Shown here: one piece after another, positions 37,201 through 43,603 of the stretch
Position numbering within the stretch: the stretch's first letter is position 1
Layout of the letters: each line of letters starts with the position of its first letter
DNA from: Gammaproteobacteria bacterium
GTDB taxonomy: Bacteria > Gemmatimonadota > Gemmatimonadetes > Longimicrobiales > Gaopeijiaceae
DNA length: 64,000 bases
Assembly (NCBI GenBank): GCA_028819075.1
Contig: JAPPMM010000017.1
Span: forward strand, 62,001 to 126,000
Reading direction: 5' to 3'
The notes under the pieces: generated by a model
Databases searched by the model: none
What the model saw: the letters and a program-made list of their open reading frames with translations, nothing else
Told to the model about the DNA's origin: nothing
Made by a program: the position numbers and the translations under genes

Positions 37201-37386
37201 GTTCGTCCTGTCGTGCCAGTTCGGCCCCCCGGTCGCGCCGTACAAGCCGATGAGCGTGGCCCGATCGGGGGTATCGGTCTGCTCAACCTCGCGCAGGGCT
37301 GTGATTGCCGGGTCTTCGTCCGAGCAGGCGGAGAGCAGGAGCGTGCAGAAGCCCACTGCCCAGACGCGCGATCCTCGACGAGTCAT
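34222..37386 (-). CDS. LRR-metalloprotease lipoprotein, copy 1
   Basis: A 1,054-residue secreted protein. The signal ends in the lipobox LLSAC, so Cys21 should be lipidated. An LRR N-cap (YGATGGPNWHDRTNW, 49-63) is followed by 12 plant-type leucine-rich repeats of 24 residues (about 80-370, consensus LxxLxLxxNxLxGxIPxELGN). A Cys-bearing cap follows, then a second cap (FHDMTGGPSWTNRGAW) and three more repeats (about 437-515). A beta-rich region (about 530-720) precedes a zinc-protease-like domain with HEVGHNLSLRH (814-824) and a possible Met-turn DLMSYC (Met866), then a beta-rich C-terminus. ACGGAGG sits five bases before the ATG. It starts 16 bases after the end of the paralogue upstream. 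Substrate and partner are unknown. Confidence 0.85.
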   Translation of the reverse strand: MTRRGSRVWAVGFCTLLLSACSDEDPAITALREVEQTDTPDRATLIGLYGATGGPNWHDRTNWHTPESIRNWRGVSTNSAGFVTALSLSGNNLSGTLPPELGDLAHLRRLTLYGNQLTGPIPAELGRLSELTRLDLRHNRLNGTIPVELGALSRLDTLLLSNNRLSGSIPGELGNLRSLRRLRLGFNQLSGALPPELGNLGSLVRLTVSRNELTGPIPPEMGNLWAIQILSASRNNLTGAIPAELGNLAALKGLYLYENQLTGEIPASLGNLSNLETLWIHENELSGALPEELGNLSALHDLHAANNGLSGELPRSLGNLQVLARLDLQGNALSGQLPFAIGGMRSLNGLWLQGNHDLAGLLPRSMLKLKSMRGLSYAGTDLCAQIDEEFQAWLRAIPDGDRSGCDVARVERLALIGFHDMTGGPSWTNRGAWATEAPLEDWHGVATEEGRVVEVALPANGLSGAIPAEIANLTELTAVDLAENDLSGAVPSAIGGLRELAELRLGRNPRLEGALPFALRQLERVRTLLHDDTGLCASPAPDFQAWYTAIEQTAGTICDNPDEVTVALPTVYLIQSVQTPPGTVRLVANRDALLRAFVTADEPRGFFEPEVVAVFTGPEGDEVHRVVMTRDGNQVPAVAEEGDLGTSYNAVIPAEVIVPGVEMVVEVDPGGTLPLTAASETRFPPSGARLLNVVEVPPTLLNLVPVVEAAEPDSSAVEWVRRISADSPEVALLRHAFPFAGFSVRQHAAYVTSLDLTTVMGQAALFGELAMLRASEGGVGHYYGVAADLGSIRGRGQLPGWLSIGIMSPFTLAHEVGHNLSLRHAPCGGAFGPDPAFPYPDGNVGVWGYDFRSGSVVPPDGGRDLMSYCRSFPWLSDFYFEKVIDHRAELAAGPASTALAASASRSDMLVLWGGAVDGELWIEPVLSMKAAARLPEARGPYRVRGMSLDGRTLFSLDFTPTEDEHGGRHFFFTVPIEAEWEDALKRVTLTGPEGEAYVDHTDERRITVVTEPGTGRLRAILRDWEGALPDALRDEADLEVSMTRGLREAVRLRR

Positions 37387-37402
37387 GCCGCCTCCGTGAG
37401 GG

Positions 37403-40400
37403 TCACCTCCGCAGCCGCACCGCTTCCCTGAGCCCGCGCGTCATGCTGACTTCCAGGTCGGCCTTGTCCCTGAGCGCGTCCGGCAGCGCCCCTTCCCAGT
37501 CCCGCAGAATCGCGCGCAGGCGTCCCGTTCCGGGCTCGGAGACCACGGTGATCCGGCGCTCGTCGGCCTGGTCCACGTACGCCTCGCCTTCCGGCCCGGT
37601 CAGGGTGATGCGTTCGAGCGCGTCCTCCCAATCGGCCCCGATCGGCACCGTGAAGAAGAAGTGCCTGCCGCCGTGCCCATCCCCGGTGGGCGTGAAGTCC
37701 AGGGAGAACAGCGTCTCGCCGTCGTCGTCGGTCCCGCGAATGTGGTATGGGCCCCGCGCATCGGGCGGCCTTGCCGCCGCGCGCATCGAGAACGTCGGAT
37801 CGATCCACAGCTCTCCATCCACCATGCCACCCCGGAGCACGAGCATGTCGGAGGCGGGGCCTGCCGCGGCCAGCCCTGCGCTCGCGGTGTCCGCCGCCAG
37901 TCGCCCGCGATGGTCGATCACTTTCTCGAAGTAGTAGTCGCTGAGCCACGGCAACGTGCGGCAGTAGGTCATGATGTCCTGGCCGCGGTCGGGAGGCACC
38001 ATCGATCCGTTGCGGAAGTCGTACCCCCACACGCCGATGCTTCCGTCCGGGTAGGGGAAGTTCGGATCGACGCCGCTGGGATCGCCGCAAGGCGCGTGCC
38101 TGAGCGAGAGATTGTGGCCTACTTCGTGCGCCAGCGTGGTCGATCTCGGCACGCCGACGCTCACCCAGCCGGGGAGCTGCCCCCGACCGGCGATGGATCC
38201 CAGGTTGGCGGTGACCCCGTAGTAGTAGCCCGTGCCGCCTTCCGATGCCCGCAGCGCCTCGAGTTCCCCGAACAGCGACACCTGCCCGGCCGAGGTGGTG
38301 AGATCCAGCGAGGTGTGATAGGCCTCGTGCGGCCTGACGTCGAACTCGGCGAACGGGAACGCGTGTCTCAGCAGTCCCACCTCGGGACTGTCGGCGGAGA
38401 TGCCGCGGACCCACGCCAGAACCGACGTGTCGGGCTCCGCGGCCGCGATGACCGGAACCAGCGTGAGCTGCATCGGAGGCACCTCCACCACGTTCAGCGA
38501 GTCGGATCCCTCGTCCGGGAATCGGGCTTCGCTTTCGGCGGTGAGGGGCAGGGTTTCCTCCGGATCGACCTCGACGACCATCTCGACGCCCGGGATGACT
38601 GCCTCGGCGGGGATCACCGCGTTGTACGAGAGTCCGAGATCGCCCTCGTCCGCTTGCGCCGGGATCTGGTTGGCGTCGCGGGTCATGACCGCGCGGTGGA
38701 CCTCGTCCCCTTGCGGATCCGTGAAGACCGCGACGACCTCGGGCTCGAAGAACCCGCGCGGCTCCTCGGCCGTGACGAACGCCCTCAGAAGCGCGTTGCG
38801 GTCGGCCACCAGACGCACGCTCCCGGACGGGGCCTGCACCGACTGGGTGAGATAGACCATGGGCAGGGATACCGTGACCTGATCCGGATTGTCGCAGACC
38901 GCGCCGGCGGTCTGCTCGATCGCCCCGTACCACGCCTGGAAGTCCGGCGCGGGAGAGGCGCACAGGCCGGTGTCGTCGTGTAGCAGCACGCGAACCCGTT
39001 CCAACCCCCGAAGCGCGAACGGCAGGGCGCCCTCCAGCCCCGGATTCCGGCCCAGGCGCAATTCCGCGAGTTCGTGCAAACCGGCGAAGGAGCCCGGGAA
39101 CGCGCCGAACAGGTCGTTTTCGGCCAGGTCCAACACCCTCAGTTCGCCGAGGTTGGCGATCTCCGCGGGGAGCGGACCGGACAGGGCGTTGGCGGGCAGG
39201 GCAACTTCAACGACACGTCCGTCTTCCGTGGACACGCCATGCCAGTCTCCCAGGGGAGCATCCGTCCCCCATGCCGCCCGGTTCGGCCAGGATGATCCCC
39301 CGGTCACGTCGTGCAGGTCGGTGAGAGCGAGTCGTTCGACCTGCGCGACATCGCAATCCGCCCGGCTGCCGTCCGGTATCTTCCGCAGCCACTCCTGGAA
39401 CTCGTCATCGATCTGGGCGCACAGGTCGGTGTCCCCGTAGGACAGCACCTGCAGGAACTCGAGGCCGATCATGCTCCGCGGCAGCAGACCGGTCAGGCCT
39501 TCGTTTCCTTCGAGCTCGACTCGGGCGAAGGCCCGGGGTCTGCCCAGATTGCGCGGCAGCGCGCCGCTCAACTCGTTGTCCGCGGCTCGCAGATCCTCGA
39601 GCGCCGCGAGGTCGGCAAGCTCCTCGATCAACGGGCCCGTCAGGCCGTTGTCGTGAATCCAGAGCGTCTCCAGTTCCGACAGGTTGCCCAGCGAGACGGG
39701 GATGGGGCCGGTGAGCTGGTTCTGGTAGAGATAGAGTCCTTCCAGGGTGGCCAGATTGCCCAGCTCGGGCGGAATCGTCCCCGTGAGGCTGTTGCGCGAA
39801 ACCGACAGAATCCGGATCGAGCTCAGCTTCGCCAGCTCGGGCGGGATCGTGCCCGTCAACTGGTTACGGCTCAGGCTCATGTAGGTGAGATTCGCCAGGT
39901 TGCCCAGTTCCGGCGGCACGGGACCCGTTAACTGATTCAACGCCAGCAGCAGCCTCCGCAGCGAGGCCAGGTTGCCGAGCTCGACGGGTATGGGGCCGGT
40001 CAGTTCGTTGCGGTGAACCAGTAGGGAATCGAGGCGCGGCAGCGATCCGAGTTCGGAAGGGATCGTCCCGTTCAGGCTGTTGTTGCCCAGATCGAGCATG
40101 GTCAGTTGGCTCAGCCTGCCCAACTCGGCCGGGATCGTGCCCGTCAGTTCGTTGGTGCCCAGAACCAGACGTCTCAGTTGGGGCAGATCTCCGAGTTGCG
40201 GCGGGATCGAACCGGTCAACTCGTTGTCCTCGAGATCCAGTTGTCTCAGTTGGGTCAGATTCCGGAGTTCGGGCGGGAGCGCGCCGGACAGGTTGTTGTC
40301 CCGAAGCAACAGTTCGGTGACGAAGCCGGACGAGTTGGTGGACACCCCCTGCCAGTCCCGGATGCTCCCGGCGGTGGTCCAGTTCCTCTGCCGATGCCAG

Positions 40401-40585
40401 TGCGTCCCGTCCGTCGCGTTGTAGAGGGCCATGAGCGCCGCGCGCTCGGCCGCATAGGGCTCCAGCGGGGGAGGGGCAGGGGGAGGGATGGTCGGCGGGG
40501 CCGTGGTCGCCGGATCGTCCGAGCAGACGGTTACGAGGATCGCGCAAAGGCCCGCTGTCCAGACGCGTGGTCTCCGACGTGGCAT
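37403..40585 (-). CDS. LRR-metalloprotease lipoprotein, copy 2 (upstream paralogue)
   Basis: A 1,060-residue paralogue with the same domain order as copy 1: signal, N-cap (YNATDGTHWHRQRNW), 12 plant-type LRRs, a Cys cap, a second cap plus three LRRs, a beta-rich region, and a protease-like domain with HEVGHNLSLRH (820-830) and DIMTYC (Met872). The lipobox is weaker (LVTVC, Val at -1), so lipidation at Cys21 is less certain. I chose the ATG at 40585, which has ACGGAGG five bases upstream exactly like copy 1; the frame stays open 51 codons further without support. It is first in the operon, divergent from murQ. The last 45 residues differ from copy 1 at only two positions. Confidence 0.85.
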   Translation of the reverse strand: MPRRRPRVWTAGLCAILVTVCSDDPATTAPPTIPPPAPPPLEPYAAERAALMALYNATDGTHWHRQRNWTTAGSIRDWQGVSTNSSGFVTELLLRDNNLSGALPPELRNLTQLRQLDLEDNELTGSIPPQLGDLPQLRRLVLGTNELTGTIPAELGRLSQLTMLDLGNNSLNGTIPSELGSLPRLDSLLVHRNELTGPIPVELGNLASLRRLLLALNQLTGPVPPELGNLANLTYMSLSRNQLTGTIPPELAKLSSIRILSVSRNSLTGTIPPELGNLATLEGLYLYQNQLTGPIPVSLGNLSELETLWIHDNGLTGPLIEELADLAALEDLRAADNELSGALPRNLGRPRAFARVELEGNEGLTGLLPRSMIGLEFLQVLSYGDTDLCAQIDDEFQEWLRKIPDGSRADCDVAQVERLALTDLHDVTGGSSWPNRAAWGTDAPLGDWHGVSTEDGRVVEVALPANALSGPLPAEIANLGELRVLDLAENDLFGAFPGSFAGLHELAELRLGRNPGLEGALPFALRGLERVRVLLHDDTGLCASPAPDFQAWYGAIEQTAGAVCDNPDQVTVSLPMVYLTQSVQAPSGSVRLVADRNALLRAFVTAEEPRGFFEPEVVAVFTDPQGDEVHRAVMTRDANQIPAQADEGDLGLSYNAVIPAEAVIPGVEMVVEVDPEETLPLTAESEARFPDEGSDSLNVVEVPPMQLTLVPVIAAAEPDTSVLAWVRGISADSPEVGLLRHAFPFAEFDVRPHEAYHTSLDLTTSAGQVSLFGELEALRASEGGTGYYYGVTANLGSIAGRGQLPGWVSVGVPRSTTLAHEVGHNLSLRHAPCGDPSGVDPNFPYPDGSIGVWGYDFRNGSMVPPDRGQDIMTYCRTLPWLSDYYFEKVIDHRGRLAADTASAGLAAAGPASDMLVLRGGMVDGELWIDPTFSMRAAARPPDARGPYHIRGTDDDGETLFSLDFTPTGDGHGGRHFFFTVPIGADWEDALERITLTGPEGEAYVDQADERRITVVSEPGTGRLRAILRDWEGALPDALRDKADLEVSMTRGLREAVRLRR

Positions 40586-40804
40586 GCCGCCTCCGTTAGG
40601 GCCGGGTCCATTGCCCGAATGATGAAGAGGATCCGCCGGTCGTGCTACACCGCTTGCGATCTCGGGATCGCTGGACGTTCGAGGCACCGCGCCAGCCCGG
40701 CGTCTCGCCGCTCCGGGTTCTCGCGCGGATTCATCCACGGGCTGCTAGCTTTGCGTGGTTGAGTCGGAGAGGAGTCACGTCTGTCCCGGGTCCGGACGCG
40801 CAGC

Positions 40805-41704
40805 ATGCTCGATGATCGTCTGACCGAACAGCGCAATCCACGCTCGCGTGGCGTCGACCGGCTGTCGCCGGCCGAGATCGTTGCGCTCATCAATGACGAG
40901 GACCGCACCGTGGCCGCGGCCGTCGGGGAGGAGGCTGCCGGCATCGCCCGCGCAATGGAGCTGGCGCGCGACGCGTTCTGCCGCGGCGGCCGGCTGATCT
41001 ACGTGGGCGCGGGCACGTCCGGCCGGCTGGGGGTGCTCGACGCGGCGGAGATGCCCCCGACCTACCGGACCGACCCGTCGATGGTGGTCGGCGTGATCGC
41101 GGGGGGCTACGACGCGCTGGTGCGGGCGCGCGAGGGAGCCGAGGACGACCCGCGCGACGGCGCCCGCGAGATGGACCGCCTCTCGGTGGGCGCCGACGAT
41201 TTCGTGCTCGGCATCGCCACCTCAGGCACCACGCCCTTCGTGCACGGGGCATTGCGGCAAGCCCGTGAGCGGGGCGCCCGCACCGGCTTTCTGCTTTGCA
41301 CGCCTCCGTCCGCCGAGCTCCTCGCCGCCCACGATGTCGTCATCGCCCCCCTGGTCGGTCCCGAGGTGATCACGGGCTCGACGCGCATGAAGGCGGGCAC
41401 GGCTACCAAGCTGGTCCTGAACACCATCACCACCGGCGCCATGGTCCTGATGGGCAAGGTGTACGGCAACCTCATGGTCGATCTGCAGGTCACCTGCCGG
41501 AAGCTCCAGGACCGGGGTGAGCGCATCGTGATGTCGACCCTTGGGCTGGAGCGGGAGCTCGCCCGAGCCCTGCTGCAGGAGGCCGGCGGCCACGTCAAGA
41601 CGGCCATCGTGATGGCTCGCCGCGGGATCGACGCGGAGGCGGCGCGCGTCCTGCTCGAGGAGAGCAGGGGCCGGGTGGCGGATGTCCCCGGTGCCGCCGG
41701 ATGA
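40805..41704 (+). CDS. murQ: N-acetylmuramic acid 6-phosphate etherase
   Basis: A 299-residue SIS-domain enzyme of cell-wall recycling that removes the lactyl ether from N-acetylmuramic acid 6-phosphate to give GlcNAc 6-phosphate. Diagnostic blocks are VDRLSPAEIVALINDEDRTV, LIYVGAGTSGRLGVLDAAEM (the sugar-phosphate loop), GIATSGTTPFVHGAL and GPEVITGSTRMKAGTATKLV. Length is normal. The ATG gives a standard N-terminus (MLDDRLTEQRNP) but has no ribosome-binding site. AGGAG lies about 30 bases upstream, ahead of an in-frame CTG at 40781, a less likely start. anmK follows after 72 bases, and together they feed recovered anhydro-MurNAc into amino-sugar metabolism. Confidence 0.95.
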   Translation: MLDDRLTEQRNPRSRGVDRLSPAEIVALINDEDRTVAAAVGEEAAGIARAMELARDAFCRGGRLIYVGAGTSGRLGVLDAAEMPPTYRTDPSMVVGVIAGGYDALVRAREGAEDDPRDGAREMDRLSVGADDFVLGIATSGTTPFVHGALRQARERGARTGFLLCTPPSAELLAAHDVVIAPLVGPEVITGSTRMKAGTATKLVLNTITTGAMVLMGKVYGNLMVDLQVTCRKLQDRGERIVMSTLGLERELARALLQEAGGHVKTAIVMARRGIDAEAARVLLEESRGRVADVPGAAG

Positions 41705-41776
41705 CCGCGGCGGCATCCCGAAACGGGTGCGGCCGGACGCGCGGCGGACCGCCCTTTTCCACGTGACGCCCGGGCC

Positions 41777-42925
41777 ATGAAGGTTCTCGGAATGATGTCG
41801 GGTACGTCGCTCGACGGTGTCGACGCCGCCCTGCTGGAGGTGGGCGGGACCACCCCGGCAACGTTCTCGTGGCGATTGCTGGGATTCCACAGCGAGAGCT
41901 ACCTGCCGGAGGAGCGGGACTCGATCCGCCGCGCGATCGAGGGGGGCGGGCCGGCCGATCTGGCCCGCCTGCACGCGGTCCTGGGTGAGCGCTTCGCGCG
42001 CTGTGCCCTCGCCGGGTGCGCGCGCGCCGGGGTGGATCCGGGATCGGTCGCGGCGATCGGTTCGCACGGACAGACGGTGTGGCACGATCCACCGTCCGGG
42101 GACGGCCGCGGCGCCACCCTCCAGCTGGGCGATCCCGCGACCATCGCGGAGATCACCGGCATACCGGTGGTGAGCGACTTCCGGACCCGCGACGTGGCGG
42201 CTGGCGGGCACGGCGCGCCCCTCGTTCCCTGGCCGGACCGCCTGCTCTTCTCCGCACCAGACCGGCCGCGTGCCCTCCAGAACCTCGGAGGGATGGCCAA
42301 CGTCACCTGGCTGCCGGCGGCTTCGGAAGGCGAACCCGTCCTGGCCTTCGATACGGGCCCCGGGGTCGCGCTCATCGACACCGCCGCGGAACTCGCCACG
42401 GATGGCCGTCGGACGTTCGACGCCGACGGTGAGCTCGCGGCGGCCGGCGAGGTCGATGAAGGCCTGCTGCAACAGCTTCTGCAGCACCCGTTCCTGCATC
42501 GCCCGCCGCCAAAGTCGACCGGCCGCGAAGTGTTCGGCAGCGCGTTCGTCCAAGGGCTGGTGGAACGCCGGGCGCCGCGTACCAGCCGCGACTGGGCCTG
42601 CCTGGTCGCAACGCTTACGGCCTTCACCGCCGCCTCCGTCGCGGAAGCCTGTCGCTGCTGGGTGCTTCCCCGGGGCGTGAGCGAGGTCCTGCTGGCGGGC
42701 GGCGGCGCGCTGAACCCGGTCCTGGCGGCGATGATCTCCGACCGGCTCGCCCCGGTCCCGGTGCGCGACCTGTCCGTGCTGGGTCTCGACCCGGAAGCGC
42801 GCGAAGCCGCCTGCTTCGCGGTGCTGGCGTGGGCGCACCTGCGGGGTCTGCCGGCCAATTCGCCAGCCTCCACGGGGGCTTCGGGGCGCCGGGTTCTGGG
42901 GTCCCTCACGCCCGGTGGAGCGTGA
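41777..42925 (+). CDS. anmK: Anhydro-N-acetylmuramic acid kinase
   Basis: A 382-residue kinase that opens and phosphorylates 1,6-anhydro-MurNAc to MurNAc 6-phosphate, the substrate of MurQ. The N-terminal ATP-binding block GMMSGTSLDGVDAALLEV (5-22), AIGSHGQTVWHDPP, GDPATIAEITGIPVVSDFRTRDVAAGG, LAFDTGPGVALID and the C-terminal LLAGGGALNPVL are all family signatures. Pairing with murQ is a common operon arrangement. The ATG follows a short gap of 72 bases. An orphan gene on the opposite strand ends 30 bases downstream. Confidence 0.95.
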   Translation: MKVLGMMSGTSLDGVDAALLEVGGTTPATFSWRLLGFHSESYLPEERDSIRRAIEGGGPADLARLHAVLGERFARCALAGCARAGVDPGSVAAIGSHGQTVWHDPPSGDGRGATLQLGDPATIAEITGIPVVSDFRTRDVAAGGHGAPLVPWPDRLLFSAPDRPRALQNLGGMANVTWLPAASEGEPVLAFDTGPGVALIDTAAELATDGRRTFDADGELAAAGEVDEGLLQQLLQHPFLHRPPPKSTGREVFGSAFVQGLVERRAPRTSRDWACLVATLTAFTAASVAEACRCWVLPRGVSEVLLAGGGALNPVLAAMISDRLAPVPVRDLSVLGLDPEAREAACFAVLAWAHLRGLPANSPASTGASGRRVLGSLTPGGA

Positions 42926-42955
42926 AGGCACCGCGTGCTCGCAGCGCTTCGTCTG

Positions 42956-43597
42956 CTAGGCGGATCCGGGAGTTCCGCGCCGGTAGAGCAGCACGAACGC
43001 GGTCGCGAACGCCGCGTGTTCGAGCAATCCGCCATTGCGGCCGCGCTCGGGGGCCAGGGCGGAGAGGGTGCGGATCGTCCCCGGTGCGATGGGACGGATG
43101 ACGCGCGGGAGCCCTCCCCGGGTAGCCGCGGCATGCCTCGCCACGCTGCACAACCCGATCTGCACCAGGCGGCCAGCGGGCAGATGGCGGCTCAGGACCG
43201 CCAGGGCCAACCCCTCGACCGCGCCCTGCGCCAACTCGAGCCCAAGCCCGGCCTCATCCCCGGATGACGCATCGGGAGCGAGCAGCCTTGCGAGCGAGCG
43301 CGCTGCGAGCGCCGCTCCAGCACCCGCCAGAGCCGCGCGCGGAAAGTCCTCACGTGGCGACGAGCGATCGGCCCGCGCGACCACGACCCGCCGGGCCAGC
43401 CCGCCGGCCTGGTCGAGCAGGTTTCTCCAGAGGAGCGAAGGGGCGATCTTGCGTGTGGCGGAGGGCGCGCTCCCATTTCCGGACCGGAGGGGCGGACGGC
43501 GCCGGCCGGATGCCCCGCCGCTCCCGGCCGCCTGGCCCAGGCGCGCGGTCTCCCATGCGTAGCCCAGCCGGTACCAGATACTTGCCCTGGTCTGCAT
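42956..43597 (-). CDS. Hypothetical protein convergent with anmK
   Basis: I do not recognise this protein of about 213 residues. It is Ala/Arg-rich, with a small-residue helix in the middle (FPRAALAGAGAALAARSLARLL) and a second moderately hydrophobic C-terminal helix (GLLEHAAFATAFVLLYRR), which might be membrane-associated. An N-terminal IWYRLGYAWETARLG segment looks like an amphipathic helix. I chose ATG 43597, because upstream codons run into the beginning of the divergent gene and look like non-coding sequence. The existence of the gene is moderately supported by its length and by the absence of a competing frame; the start has no ribosome-binding site. Confidence 0.5.
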   Translation of the reverse strand: MQTRASIWYRLGYAWETARLGQAAGSGGASGRRRPPLRSGNGSAPSATRKIAPSLLWRNLLDQAGGLARRVVVARADRSSPREDFPRAALAGAGAALAARSLARLLAPDASSGDEAGLGLELAQGAVEGLALAVLSRHLPAGRLVQIGLCSVARHAAATRGGLPRVIRPIAPGTIRTLSALAPERGRNGGLLEHAAFATAFVLLYRRGTPGSA

Positions 43598-43603
43598 GAT
43601 TTG

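Larger units (their letters stand above)
34222..40585 (-). repeat. Tandem duplication of the LRR-metalloprotease gene
   Basis: The two genes are colinear over their whole length, share the same ribosome-binding sequence and are only 16 bases apart. DNA identity is very high near the 3' ends (about 34216-34400 against 37400-37580) and lower in the LRR part. Each copy has one LRR unit the other appears to lack: an extra unit near the N-terminal end of copy 2 and one near the end of block 1 in copy 1. Confidence 0.85.

Noticed and set aside
34180-38983. Long open frames on the + strand across the LRR genes
   Set aside because: They mirror the repeat pattern of the minus-strand LRR genes, lack ribosome-binding sites and recognisable domains. 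They arise from high GC content and repeats.
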